From contig NZ_JNZZ01000011.1 of assembly GCF_000717645.1 (NCBI RefSeq), forward strand, positions 62,001 to 126,000: a stretch of 64,000 bases of DNA. Direction: 5' to 3'. This document shows, in pieces, positions 42,232 to 51,095 of the stretch. The position numbers and the translations under genes were made by a program. Under the pieces are notes generated by a model, which saw nothing but the letters and a program-made list of their open reading frames with translations, was not told the DNA's origin and made no database searches. This DNA is from Streptomyces californicus. Its GTDB lineage: Bacteria; Actinomycetota; Actinomycetes; Streptomycetales; Streptomycetaceae. Position 1 is the stretch's first letter; every line of letters begins with the position of its first letter.

Positions 42232-42405
42232 GGCCGCAGCCTAGGCAGCCCGGACGCCGTACGGTGCTCCGGCCCTGACGGAACCCTCGCCTCCGGCGTC
42301 ACGTGAGCCCGCGGCGGCCCCGTGTGAGGCGACGGGCCCTTCGCCCCCGGCCGTCACGCGCGCCCGTGCGGCCCCCGCCGCCCGGCCCGCGCCGTACGCC
42401 CCCCC

Positions 42406-43320
42406 TCACCGCCCCAGCAGCCGCCGGGCGATCTCCGCGTGGTCCGGGGGGAGTCGGCCCTCGCCGTCCTCCGCCGCCCACAGCCCGTGCTGGAGGACCC
42501 GGCCCAGCGTCCAGGCGCGCGCCCGCTCCCGGTCGTGGTCCAGGCCCAGCGCCTCGGTCAGCGCGTCGAACCGCCAGACCACCTCGTCGGCGTCGAAGAG
42601 GTTGTCCAGCGCCGGGAACAGCTCGAAGCCCGGGTCGCCGACCAGTGGCTTCGGGTCGAGCGCGATCCACTCCCCCGCCCGCCCCGCCTCCGCGCGGCCG
42701 GCCAGGATGTTGTCGTAGTGCAGGTCCCAGTGCAGCAGCCGGTCGCCCGGCTCCCCCGCGACCTCCCGCACCGCCGCCGCGCAGTCCGCGAGCAGCCGCC
42801 GGTCCGCCGCGTCGGCCAGCAGGGCCACCGCCTCCGGGGCCGCCGCGAGCATCCGGTCCACCACCCCGCCCAGCGTGCGCAGCCCCTCCGGCGCGGGCAC
42901 CGCCACCAGCCGGGCCAGCACACCGCCGAGGACCCCCACCGCCTCCCGCACGTCCGTCCCACCGGACAACGGCCGCCGCTCGTCGAGCCGTTCCAGCAGC
43001 AGCGCGCCGCTCTCCGGGTCGTGGTCGAGCAGCTCCACCGCCCCGGCCCCCGCCGCCGCCCAGGCACGCAGGGCGACGGGTTCGCCCGCCGTCTCCTCGT
43101 CCACCGCCTGGAGCTTCAGCGCCGCGGGCCGCCCGTCCGCCTCGCGGACGACCGGCAGCACCAGCGCGCACATCCCGTGCATCGACGGGCCGTCCGGCCG
43201 CAGCCCCCACCGCTCCAGGCACCGGGCGGCGAGATCCGGCAGACCGGCGACGAAGGCCCGGCCGGCCGCGCCGTTGTAACGGGACTGGGACGCGGCGAGT
43301 TCTTCGGGTACGTCGATCAC
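42406..43320 (-). CDS. Aminoglycoside phosphotransferase family protein, APH(6)-like
   Basis: This 304-residue kinase-fold protein is similar in layout to streptomycin 6-kinases. The kinase motifs are ALKLQAVDEETAGEPVALRAW, the ALLLERLDERRPL hinge, the catalytic loop LLHWDLHYDNILAG (HxDxxxxN) and the metal loop ALDPKPLVGDPGFELFPAL, which is the hallmark of the APH(6) branch. The name does not prove that streptomycin is a substrate; many soil actinomycetes carry such genes with other roles. The GTG at 43320 gives the family start VIDVPEELAASQSRYN. TAGGAT seven bases upstream could be a -10 for a leaderless mRNA or an AGGA ribosome site. Confidence 0.88.
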   Translation of the reverse strand: MIDVPEELAASQSRYNGAAGRAFVAGLPDLAARCLERWGLRPDGPSMHGMCALVLPVVREADGRPAALKLQAVDEETAGEPVALRAWAAAGAGAVELLDHDPESGALLLERLDERRPLSGGTDVREAVGVLGGVLARLVAVPAPEGLRTLGGVVDRMLAAAPEAVALLADAADRRLLADCAAAVREVAGEPGDRLLHWDLHYDNILAGRAEAGRAGEWIALDPKPLVGDPGFELFPALDNLFDADEVVWRFDALTEALGLDHDRERARAWTLGRVLQHGLWAAEDGEGRLPPDHAEIARRLLGR

Positions 43321-43593
43321 CCGGCCGATCCTAGGGAGGCGCGGGCGCGAGGAGGAGCGGATTTCCGGGGCCGGACGAGGAACGGAATCCCCGGGGCCCG
43401 AGCCTGCGGGAACCCCCGGCCCCGGGCGTTCGGAAGCCCCCGGTACCGAGCCGGCGCGCGGCAGCCCCCGGTGCCGGGACGTGCGGAAACCCCCGGTACC
43501 GGAAAGGCCCGGGAGACGGATCGGCCCCGCGCGCAGTAACGTCCCGCCAGGCATACGCTCGGCATCTCACCGCACAGGGACACCAGGGGCATC
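43321..43593. repeat. Intergenic region with a 24-28 bp CCCCCGG repeat
   Basis: CCCCCGG followed by a TACCG, TGCCG or CCCCG variant recurs at 43413, 43437, 43465 and 43490. The rest holds the APH-like promoter at the left and an AGGGG ribosome site for the FAD oxidoreductase gene at the right. Confidence 0.55.
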
Positions 43594-44994
43594 ATGGGCA
43601 CCGTCAGTACCGTCGTCGGCGGCATATCGTTCTGGTACGCGCAGGAGGGCACCCCCGCCCCGCGCGAACCCCTCCCCGGCGACACGAGCGTCGACGTCTG
43701 CATCGTCGGCGGCGGCTACACCGGGCTCTGGACGGCGTACTACCTGAAGCAGGCCGCCCCCTTCCTCAACATCACCGTCCTGGAGGCCAAGTTCTGCGGC
43801 TACGGGGCCTCCGGCCGCAACGGCGGCTGGCTGTACAACGGCATCGCGGGCCGCGACCGGTACGCGAGGCTGCACGGCCACGAGGCCGCCGTACGGCTCC
43901 AGAAGGCGATGAACGAGACCGTCGGCGAGGTCGTCCGGGCCGCCGCCGCGGAGGGCATCGACGCCGACGTCCACCAGGGCGGCGTCCTGGAGGTGGCGCA
44001 CACCCCGGCCCAGCTCGCCCGGCTCAAGGAGTTCCACAGCGCGGAGATCGCCTTCGGGGAGACCGACCGCGTTCTGCGCGGCGCCCGTGAGACGGCCGAG
44101 CGCGTCCACGTGACCGGGGCCGTCGGCTCCACCTGGACCCCGCACGGCGCCCGGCTGCACCCGGTCAAGCTGGTCAAGGGGCTCGCGGACGCGGTGGAGG
44201 CGCTCGGGGTGACCATCCACGAGGCGACGCCGGTCACCGAGATCAAGCCGAAGCACGCCGTCACCCCGTACGGAACGGTCCGCGCCCCGTACGTGCTGCG
44301 CTGCACCGAGGGGTTCACCGCGAGCCTCAAGGGCCAGAAGCGCACCTGGCTCCCGATGAACTCCTCCATGATCGTCACCGAGCCGCTGCCCGCCCGGATC
44401 TGGGACGCGATCGGCTGGGAGGGCCGCGAGACCCTGGGCGACATGGCGCACGCCTACTTCTACGCCCAGCGCACCGCCGACGACCGCATCGCGCTCGGCG
44501 GACGCGGCCACCCGTACCGCTTCGGCTCCGCCACCGACAACGACGGCCGCACCCGGGCATCCACCGTCGCCGCCCTGCGCGACCTGATGGTCCGGCTCTT
44601 CCCCGTCACGGCGGGCGTGCACGTGGACCACGCCTGGTCCGGCGTCCTCGGCGTCCCGCGCGACTGGTGCGCCACGGTCACGCTCGACCGCTCCACCGGC
44701 CTGGGCTGGGCGGGCGGTTACGTCGGCTCCGGCGTCGCCACCGCCAACCTCGCCGCCCGCACCCTGCGCGACCTGATCCAGCAGGACTCCGGCCAGGCGG
44801 GCCCCACCGACCTCACCGCGCTGCCGTGGGTGAACCACAAGGTCCGCCGCTGGGAGCCGGAACCGCTGCGCTGGCTGGGCGTCCACGGGATGTACGCGGC
44901 CTACCGCGCCGCCGACCGCCGCGAGACGACCTCGCCGCGCCCGGGGACGGACCCGGTCGCGAAGGCGGCGGACCGCATCGCGGGCCGCCACTGA
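43594..44994 (+). CDS. FAD-dependent oxidoreductase, DAO family (PuuB-like)
   Basis: This 466-residue flavin amine/amino-acid oxidase-type enzyme shows the dinucleotide fold VDVCIVGGGYTGLWTAYYLKQAAPFLNITVLEA. The sequence FCGYGASGRNGGWLYN is the segment that carries or surrounds the flavin link in PuuB/gamma-glutamylputrescine oxidase relatives. Later motifs are ALGGRGHPYRFG, HAWSGVLGVPRDWCATV and GWAGGYVGSGVATANLAARTL, where the last is the C-terminal flavin-binding loop. The substrate is probably an amine or amino-acid derivative; polyamine genes are absent nearby. The start has AGGGG six bases upstream. It is convergent with the MarR gene after an 86-base gap. Confidence 0.9.
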   Translation: MGTVSTVVGGISFWYAQEGTPAPREPLPGDTSVDVCIVGGGYTGLWTAYYLKQAAPFLNITVLEAKFCGYGASGRNGGWLYNGIAGRDRYARLHGHEAAVRLQKAMNETVGEVVRAAAAEGIDADVHQGGVLEVAHTPAQLARLKEFHSAEIAFGETDRVLRGARETAERVHVTGAVGSTWTPHGARLHPVKLVKGLADAVEALGVTIHEATPVTEIKPKHAVTPYGTVRAPYVLRCTEGFTASLKGQKRTWLPMNSSMIVTEPLPARIWDAIGWEGRETLGDMAHAYFYAQRTADDRIALGGRGHPYRFGSATDNDGRTRASTVAALRDLMVRLFPVTAGVHVDHAWSGVLGVPRDWCATVTLDRSTGLGWAGGYVGSGVATANLAARTLRDLIQQDSGQAGPTDLTALPWVNHKVRRWEPEPLRWLGVHGMYAAYRAADRRETTSPRPGTDPVAKAADRIAGRH

Positions 44995-45080
44995 GCCGCC
45001 GGTACGCGTACGCGGGCCGCCGCTGACCTCGTACGCGCGTATCGGACCGGATCTCGCAGACGCGCCGGCCCGCTCCGCTC

Positions 45081-45539
45081 TCAGTCGCGGGGCCAGGGCC
45101 GTCCGTCGAGGCGTTCGATGGAGAGGTTCAGGCGGCTGAGGGAGGCGGCGAGCTGCTCCGCCTCCTCCGGGGTCCAGTCGGCCATCACCTTCGCGAGGCC
45201 CGCCATGTTCCGGGACCGGTCGCTGTCGAGCCGGCGCGCGCCCTCCTCGGTGATCGCGAACTTGCGGGCGATCCCGCCGTCCGGGTCCGGGATGCGCTCG
45301 ACGACCCCGGCCCGCTGCATCGCGGCGGTCTGCCGGTTGAGGGTCGAGGCGTCCAGACGGAACGCGTCGCCGAGCTGGCCGATGGACATGGGGCCCTCCG
45401 CCTGGATCCGGCTGAGCAGGATGTAGGCGGAGCGGTCGAGCTGCCAGTCCACGCGCGGGGTGACCATGTGCATGTACCGGCCGAGGAGCATGGTCTCGCG
45501 TTCGATCCGGTCGATGGGCTTGTCCACGCGCTCTTCCAC
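45081..45539 (-). CDS. MarR family transcriptional regulator
   Basis: This 152-residue winged-helix repressor has helix-turn-helix MSIGQLGDAFRLDASTLNRQTAAMQRAGVVERI and wing PDPDGGIARKFAITEEG, flanked by helices for dimerisation. It is divergent from an MFS exporter gene, the classic MarR arrangement, and nested palindromes sit between the two genes. It probably represses both and is released by a transported compound. I used GTG 45539 (VEERVDKPIDRIE); the frame is open to 45710, but this would enter the MFS promoter. A GTG at 45527 is an alternative. Confidence 0.9.
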   Translation of the reverse strand: MEERVDKPIDRIERETMLLGRYMHMVTPRVDWQLDRSAYILLSRIQAEGPMSIGQLGDAFRLDASTLNRQTAAMQRAGVVERIPDPDGGIARKFAITEEGARRLDSDRSRNMAGLAKVMADWTPEEAEQLAASLSRLNLSIERLDGRPWPRD

Positions 45540-45581
45540 TCCGCTGCCGTTCCTTCGCCGACCAGGCTTCTCACGATAGAT

Positions 45582-45630
45582 GTGCACCATACATGCGATG
45601 TGCACTATGCACATTAAGTGTATGGTGCAC
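45582..45630. promoter_or_regulatory. Nested palindromic operator between MarR and MFS genes
   Basis: GTGCACCATACA (45582-45593) pairs perfectly with TGTATGGTGCAC (45619-45630). Inside the spacer is a second palindrome, ATGTGCA-CTA-TGCACAT (45598-45614). Both contain the TGCAC half-site. The block starts 43 bases upstream of the MarR start and ends 58 bases upstream of the MFS start, fit for coordinate repression. Confidence 0.75.
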
Positions 45631-45688
45631 AGTCGAACACCCCGACCGACGGACGACCGGCCCACGAGGGCCCGAGGGAGCAGTACCC

Positions 45689-47179
45689 GTGGAGAGTTCA
45701 CCCCCCGCACCCCGCCCGGGAGGCGTGGTCGGCATCCTGGCCTTCGCCGGCATCGTGGCGGCGCTCACGCAGACCCTGGTGGTGCCGCTGATCGCGGAGC
45801 TGCCGAAGATGTTCGACACCTCGGCGTCGAACGCGTCCTGGGTGATCACCGCCACCCTGCTGGCCGCCGCCGTGGCCACGCCCGTCGCCGGGCGGCTCGG
45901 CGACATGCTCGGCAAGCGGCGCATGCTGCTGCTCTCGCTCGTCCCGCTGGTCCTCGGCTCGGTGGTCTGCGCCCTGTCCTCCGCCGTGGTGCCGATGATC
46001 GCCGGACGCGGCCTCCAGGGCCTCGGCATGGGCGTGGTCCCGCTCGGCATCAGCCTGCTGCGCGACGTGGTGCCCGCCGAGAAGCTCGGCCCGTCCATCG
46101 CGATCATGAGCGCGTCGATGGGCGTGGGCGGTGCGCTGGGCCTGCCGTTCGCCGCCGCAGTCGCCGAGAACACGAGCTGGCGCGTGCTGTTCTGGGTGGT
46201 CGCGGTGCTGGCCCTCGCGGTCGGCGCGCTGATCCTGGCGCTGGTGCCCGGGGACCGCCCGGCCGCCCGGTCCGGCTCGTTCGACCTGCTCGGGGCGGTC
46301 GGCCTCGGCGCCGCGCTGATCTGTCTGCTGCTCGCCGTCTCCAAGGGCGCCGACTGGGGCTGGTCCAGCGCCACCACGCTCTGCCTGTTCGCCGCCGTCG
46401 CCGTGCTGCTGCCGCTCTGGGGCCGCTGGGAGCTGCGGCGGAGCGACCCGCTGGTCGACCTGCGGGTCACCGTCCGCCCCCAGGTCCTGATGACGAACAC
46501 GGCCTCGATCCTGGTCGGCTTCGCGATGTACGCGCAGTCCCTCGTCGTACCGCAGCTGCTCCAGCTCCCGGAGGCCACCGGGTACGGCCTGGGGCAGTCG
46601 ATGCTCGCCATGGGCCTGTGGATGGCCCCGGCGGGGCTGATGATGATGGCGATGTCCCCGGTCGGCGCGAAGCTGTCCGCCGCCAAGGGCCCCAAGGTCA
46701 CCCTCGCCGTGGGCAGCCTGCTCATCGCCGCCGGCTACGGCCTGTCCGTCCCGCTGATCGGCTCCGGTTCGCCGTGGAGCCTGCTGGTCGTCACCCTCGT
46801 CTGCAACTCGGGCGTCGGCTTCGCGTACGGGGCGATGCCCGCGCTGATCATGGGTGCGGTGCCGCAGTCCGAGACCGCGTCGGCGAACAGCTTCAACGCC
46901 CTGATGCGCTCGATCGGCACGTCGTTCGCGGCGGCCGTGATCGGGGTGGTCCTGGCCAACATGACCACGGACTTCGGCGGCTTCCCGCTGCCCTCCGAGG
47001 ACGGCTTCCGGGCCGCGATGCTGATCGGATGCGGGGTGGGCCTGGCGGCGGCGGTGGTCGCCGCCCTCATCCCCGTACGCCCGGCGACCGGGCTGCCCGG
47101 ACCGGCCGCCACGTCCGATCCGGCGGTCGCGTCCGACCGGGCCGTCGGGGTGGCGAAGGCGTCCCGCACCACGATCTGA
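45689..47179 (+). CDS. MFS transporter, DHA2/EmrB-QacA type
   Basis: This 496-residue drug/proton antiporter-like protein has about 14 membrane segments. It begins after VESSPPAPRPGG with GVVGILAFAGIVAALTQTLVVPLIAELPKMFDTSASNASWVITATLL. Motif A-like RLGDMLGKRRMLLLSL and motif C-like SMGVGGALGLPFAAAVAENTSWRVLFWV are present. The ligand is unknown. I chose the GTG at 45689 because GGGAG is eight bases upstream; the longer frame from 45593 would cross the operator. MarR control is expected through the nested palindromes. A bidirectional hairpin follows. Confidence 0.9.
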   Translation: MESSPPAPRPGGVVGILAFAGIVAALTQTLVVPLIAELPKMFDTSASNASWVITATLLAAAVATPVAGRLGDMLGKRRMLLLSLVPLVLGSVVCALSSAVVPMIAGRGLQGLGMGVVPLGISLLRDVVPAEKLGPSIAIMSASMGVGGALGLPFAAAVAENTSWRVLFWVVAVLALAVGALILALVPGDRPAARSGSFDLLGAVGLGAALICLLLAVSKGADWGWSSATTLCLFAAVAVLLPLWGRWELRRSDPLVDLRVTVRPQVLMTNTASILVGFAMYAQSLVVPQLLQLPEATGYGLGQSMLAMGLWMAPAGLMMMAMSPVGAKLSAAKGPKVTLAVGSLLIAAGYGLSVPLIGSGSPWSLLVVTLVCNSGVGFAYGAMPALIMGAVPQSETASANSFNALMRSIGTSFAAAVIGVVLANMTTDFGGFPLPSEDGFRAAMLIGCGVGLAAAVVAALIPVRPATGLPGPAATSDPAVASDRAVGVAKASRTTI

Positions 47180-47240
47180 GGGCCCTGCCGTCCGGGGCGG
47201 GCCGGGGTCGGGCCCGGCCCGCTCCGGCCCGGACACGTCC

Positions 47241-47273
47241 CGGCCCGGGGCGGGATCACCCCGCCCCGGGCCG
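47241..47273. terminator. Bidirectional terminator hairpin
   Basis: CGGCCCGGGGCGGG (47241-47254) pairs perfectly with CCCGCCCCGGGCCG (47260-47273) around a 5-base loop, between the convergent MFS and ferredoxin-reductase genes. Confidence 0.85.
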
Positions 47274-47301
47274 ATCGGCGTACGACGCCCGTACGGGCCG
47301 C

Positions 47302-49026
47302 TCAGCGGGCCAGTCGCAGCAGCCGCCGCGAGCGTGCCGTGGCGACCAGTTCCTCGACCGTCGCGAGCTTCACCCGGGGGCGGCCCGTGGCCTGCCCCCG
47401 CTCCCGTTCGGCCCGTTCGATCGCGGCCAGGCCCCGGGCGTCCACGACGCGGCGGTTGCGCTGCCGGGCCAGCCGGCGGAACGCCTTCGCGTCGCCCTTC
47501 GGGGCGGGCAGCGCCCCGGCGACCGCGTCGGCCAGGAGCGTGCCGACCGTCTCGGCGGCGCAGGTGCGGTTGGCGCCGATCCCGCCGGAGGGCCCCCGCT
47601 TGATCCAGCCGACCACGTAGCTGCCGGGCATCCCGGCGATCCGGCCGCCCTCGTGCGGGACGGTCCCCCTCGCCTCGTCGAACGGCAGCCCGGGAACCGG
47701 GAGGCCCCGGTAGCCGATGGCCCGCAGCAGCAGTCCGGCGCGCAGGTCCGCCGTACCGTCGCCGCCACCGCCGTCCGTCACGCGTACGGAACGCACCCGG
47801 CCGCCCGTCTCCACGCCGCCGGCGCTGTCGGCGCTGTCGGTGCTGCCCGTCGCGTCGCCGCTCAGGACCTCCACCGCCTCGGAGTGGAAGCGCAGCACGA
47901 TGCGGCGGCCCGTGCCCGCGAGCGGCTCGGCGTCCGTCCGCACCCGGGCGAGTCCCCGCAGGTCGCCGGCCCGGTCGCCCGGACCCGCCGCGTCGATCGC
48001 CGCCCCCGTCCGGGGATCATGGTCGTCCACCACCAGCTCCACGCCCGGCAGATGCTTCAGCGCGAGGAGTTCGGACCGGGTGTACGCCGCGTCCCCGGGG
48101 CCCCGCCGGCCCAGCACCACGACCTCCCGCACCCGGCTCGTCCGCAGCGCCTCCAGCGCGTGGGCGGCGATGTCGGTGGCGGCCAGCGCCTCCGGGTCGG
48201 CGACCAGGATGCGGGCGACGTCGAGGGCGACATTGCCGTTGCCCACGACGACGACCCGCTCGGCGGTGAGGTCCACGCCCTGCGCGACGGCCTCCGGATG
48301 GGCGTTGTACCAGGCGACGAACGCCGTGGCCGACAGGCAGCCGGGCGACTCCTCCCCCGGCACCCCGAGCCGCTTGTCCGCCGACGCCCCGACCGCGTAG
48401 ACCACCGCGTCGTGGTGGGCGGACAGCTCCTCGGCGGTGACGTCCCGGCCCACCTCGATGCCCAGGTGCATCCGGACCCGGGGGTGGGAGTGGAAGCGGG
48501 AGAAGGTGTCGCCGACCTTCTTCGTCGCGGGGTGGTCGGGGGCCACCCCGTACCGGACCAGGCCGCCCGCCACCGGCAGCCGGTCGATCAGGGTCACCTC
48601 GGCGGCGGTGTGCAGCAGCAGGTCCTGCGCCGCGTACATCCCGGCCGGGCCGGTGCCGACGACGGCCACCCGCAGCGGCCCGAAGTCCGACGGCAGGCTC
48701 CGCTCGAAGACCGGCTCGCCCCAGACGTGGAAGTTCGGCCCCTCGACCTCGTCCCCGGCGGCCGGGCGGTCGTCCCCGGCGTAGTAGGCGGCGTTGATCT
48801 CCGCGTACGCGCGCTGCCCGCCGGTCAGCGCGTCCACCGGGAAGATCGCGTCCACCGGGCAGGCGTCCGCGCAGGCCCCGCAGTCGATGCACGCGCGGGG
48901 GTCGATGTGCAGCATCTCCGTGGAGCCGAAGGCGCGTTCCTCCGGCGTCGGGTGGATGCAGTTGACCGGGCACACCGCCACACAGGTGGCGTCGTTGCAG
49001 CAGGTCTGGGTGATGGCGTAGGTCAT
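47302..49026 (-). CDS. Ferredoxin-ferredoxin reductase fusion (FprB-like)
   Basis: This 574-residue electron-transfer protein begins with a bacterial ferredoxin domain. Its two cysteine clusters are CCNDATCVAVCPVNC and CIDCGACADACPVDA, for a 3Fe/4Fe or two 4Fe-4S centres. An adrenodoxin-reductase-like FAD/NADPH part follows from about residue 115: RVAVVGTGPAGMYAAQDLL (FAD), RVVVVGNGNVALDVARILV (NADPH) and YVVGWIKRGPSGGIGANR. M. tuberculosis FprB has the same layout. It starts nine bases after the stop of a diiron oxygenase gene in the same orientation, so it very likely supplies electrons to that enzyme. A basic C-terminal tail (RRLLRLAR) ends the protein. Confidence 0.93.
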   Translation of the reverse strand: MTYAITQTCCNDATCVAVCPVNCIHPTPEERAFGSTEMLHIDPRACIDCGACADACPVDAIFPVDALTGGQRAYAEINAAYYAGDDRPAAGDEVEGPNFHVWGEPVFERSLPSDFGPLRVAVVGTGPAGMYAAQDLLLHTAAEVTLIDRLPVAGGLVRYGVAPDHPATKKVGDTFSRFHSHPRVRMHLGIEVGRDVTAEELSAHHDAVVYAVGASADKRLGVPGEESPGCLSATAFVAWYNAHPEAVAQGVDLTAERVVVVGNGNVALDVARILVADPEALAATDIAAHALEALRTSRVREVVVLGRRGPGDAAYTRSELLALKHLPGVELVVDDHDPRTGAAIDAAGPGDRAGDLRGLARVRTDAEPLAGTGRRIVLRFHSEAVEVLSGDATGSTDSADSAGGVETGGRVRSVRVTDGGGGDGTADLRAGLLLRAIGYRGLPVPGLPFDEARGTVPHEGGRIAGMPGSYVVGWIKRGPSGGIGANRTCAAETVGTLLADAVAGALPAPKGDAKAFRRLARQRNRRVVDARGLAAIERAERERGQATGRPRVKLATVEELVATARSRRLLRLAR

Positions 49027-49035
49027 GGCCCCGGC

Positions 49036-49950
49036 TCAGATCAGGTTCGCGCGCTTGTAGAACGCGAGGGCGGGCTTGGTGAGCAGACGGGCGGAGGCCA
49101 GGAAGTCCATCAGCCCCGAACAGCTCGACCGCATCATCGACTTGTGGTGCTCGTTGGCCTTCGCGGCGGCCAGCGCGCGCTTCCGGTCGAGCCCGGCCCG
49201 CCGGTAGACCTTCGGGTTCACCATGCTCGTCACGATGAAGTACGAGGCGACGGCGACGACGAACGCGTTGATCTGCCGCCGCGCCCAGCCCGCCCCCTCC
49301 AGCCGCTTGAGGGTCTCGTCCCGGGCGAACTTCATGTGCCGGGACTCCTCCACCACGTGGATGTTGTTGATGGTGCGGACGAACGGCACGACCCGCTCGT
49401 CGCGCATCCAGTCCCGCTGCATCACGTCGAGCACTTCCTCGGCGACCAGGATCGCCGCGTACGCCGCCTCGCCGAACGCCAGCGTCTTGAACGCCCGGCC
49501 CAGCTCCATCACCGCGCGCCGGGGGCGGTAGTGGGGCGCGCCGAGCTTCTGCGCGCCGCGCGCGAACATGATCGAGTGGCGGCACTCCTCGGCTATCTCG
49601 GTGAGCGCCCACTGGAACTCCGCGCCCGCCGGGTTCTTCATGTAGATGTCCCGCAGCACCATCTGCTGGAGGATCATCTCGAACCAGATGCCCGTGCTGG
49701 CGACCGACGCCGCCTCCTGCCGGGTCAGCTCCTTGCGCTGCGCCTCGGTCAGTTCGCCCCAGTACGCGGTCCCGTAGAGGCTGCACCACTCGGGGCTCGC
49801 GCCGTGGAAGTCCTTGTCCAGCGGGGTGTCCCAGTCGACCTCGGTGGCCGGGTCGTACGCCAGCTGCGCGGCCGAGCCGAGCAGCCGCCGTGCGACGTCG
49901 TCGCCCTCCGGGCTCTCCTGGACCTTCGACGGAACGGTGCTGCCGGCCAT
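49036..49950 (-). CDS. AurF-type diiron oxygenase (N-oxygenase-like)
   Basis: This 304-residue helical protein resembles the AurF/p-aminobenzoate N-oxygenase-type diiron family. Candidate iron ligands are in WFEMILQQM (Glu), EIAEECRHSIMF (Glu and His), VAEEVLDVM (Glu) and HVVEESRHMKFARDE (His, Glu, His), giving the paired ExxH arrangement. Members oxidise arylamines or hydroxylate lipids and other substrates; the substrate here is not known. AGGAG lies seven bases before the ATG at 49950. The ferredoxin-reductase fusion gene follows after nine bases, forming a self-contained oxygenase plus redox-chain operon. A 7-base inverted repeat at 50114-50138 may control it. Confidence 0.87.
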   Translation of the reverse strand: MAGSTVPSKVQESPEGDDVARRLLGSAAQLAYDPATEVDWDTPLDKDFHGASPEWCSLYGTAYWGELTEAQRKELTRQEAASVASTGIWFEMILQQMVLRDIYMKNPAGAEFQWALTEIAEECRHSIMFARGAQKLGAPHYRPRRAVMELGRAFKTLAFGEAAYAAILVAEEVLDVMQRDWMRDERVVPFVRTINNIHVVEESRHMKFARDETLKRLEGAGWARRQINAFVVAVASYFIVTSMVNPKVYRRAGLDRKRALAAAKANEHHKSMMRSSCSGLMDFLASARLLTKPALAFYKRANLI

Positions 49951-50261
49951 GCTGCGGCTCCTTGGGTCGTGTGCGGTGATCCTCGGTCGTGACGAGTGCG
50001 TACGTCGGCGGACCCGTGGGAACGGGGGCCGTACGGGATCACTGGAGCCTGGGGCGACGGCCCGCACCGCCACCCGCCCATGCCGGAGTCGACACCGGCC
50101 GGGGCCCCACCCGCTTGTTAGACGCAAGGTATAACAAGGACCCCGGCCCGGCCTACCCCCTGGTAGAAATCGAGCCGGATACGCACCGCATCTCCTCGGC
50201 GCACAAGGGAAGTTCACCTCACCGGTCACTCCGGTCCCAGGGCTCACGCCCCGGTTCCGGC
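49951..50261. promoter_or_regulatory. Promoter region of the diiron oxygenase operon
   Basis: This 311-base gap has no supported ORF. It includes the inverted repeat CTTGTTA-N11-TAACAAG at 50114-50138, in an AT-richer patch that also contains CCTTGTTATACC on the minus strand. No regulator gene is adjacent. Confidence 0.5.
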
Positions 50262-51095
50262 TCAGCGCACAGGCCCCCGGCAGGCCCGTCCGACGACCGC
50301 CGCCGTCAGCCCGTCGAGCTGCTCGCGGAGCTGGGCGACCCGCCGCAGCGCCTCCGCGTCGTCGGCGGACGGCAGCCGCCGGACGAGGTCGTGGGCCTGC
50401 TCCCGCACCCGCCGGGCCAGCTCGGTGACCGCGTCGGCCGAGGGGGCGGGCGGCGCGGGCCGGCGGGCGGGGGTGCGCGCGGAGGACGGCACCGGGGGCC
50501 GGACGGCGGTACGCACAGTCGGCGCGACGGGCGCTCCGGCGGAAGCGCGTGCGGCGGACGGCCCGGCGGAGGCGCGCGCGGCAGACGCTCCGGCCGAGGC
50601 GCGTGCGGCGGGTGTTCCCGCCGCCGTACGCGCGGTGGGCGCTTCCGCCGAGGCGCGTACGGAAGGCGCTCCCGCCGCAGTGCGTGCGGCGGGCCTCGGA
50701 CCCGGCGCCCCGGGGGGTCTCGGAGCGCCGGGCACGAGGGGTCTCATGCCGGGCGGCACGGGGGGCCGTCCGGCGGGCATCACGGGAGGGCGCGCGGCGG
50801 GAGCCGCGAGCGGCCGCACACCGGGCATCGCGAGCGGCCTCGCACCGGGCATCGCGGGCGCCCGCTGACCGGGCATCGCAGGGGGCCGCGCGGGCGGCGC
50901 CACGCCCGTCGCTCCGGACGGTACGGCCGGCAGCACCGCGGGCCCCCCGCACAGGCGGATGCGGTGGGCGTCCTGGCGGCACTCCTCCCCACAGAATCTG
51001 CGGGGGGCCTCACCGGCCGGGGCGGCGGCCAGCCCGCGCCCGCAGGACTCGCAGGCGCGGCGCGCGGGGGCGCGACCCTCCGTCGGGGCCGTCAC
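50262..51095 (-). CDS. Ala/Pro-repeat protein with N-terminal zinc-ribbon-like motif
   Basis: This 277-residue protein has an N-terminus (ACESCGRGLAAAPAGEAPRRFCGEECRQDAHRIRLC) that looks like a small treble-clef or zinc-ribbon motif (CxxC...CxxxC). The middle, about residues 50-215, is low complexity, made of MPGxRPLA-type and ARASAGx-type repeats. The C-terminal 60 residues form a helical coil (AVTELARRVREQAHDLVRRL...LRRVAQLREQLDGLTAAV). I know no function. The GTG at 51095 overlaps the stop of the upstream gene (GTGA, 51092-51095), so it is translated with a peptidoglycan-binding protein, which suggests a joint envelope-related role. DNA repeats in the centre can expand or contract. Confidence 0.72.
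   Translation of the reverse strand: MTAPTEGRAPARRACESCGRGLAAAPAGEAPRRFCGEECRQDAHRIRLCGGPAVLPAVPSGATGVAPPARPPAMPGQRAPAMPGARPLAMPGVRPLAAPAARPPVMPAGRPPVPPGMRPLVPGAPRPPGAPGPRPAARTAAGAPSVRASAEAPTARTAAGTPAARASAGASAARASAGPSAARASAGAPVAPTVRTAVRPPVPSSARTPARRPAPPAPSADAVTELARRVREQAHDLVRRLPSADDAEALRRVAQLREQLDGLTAAVVGRACRGPVR

Noticed and set aside
45580-49992. A 1470-codon plus-strand open frame
   Set aside because: It crosses the MFS gene in a wrong frame and the reverse strand of the FprB-like and diiron oxygenase genes. Composition is typical of a shadow.
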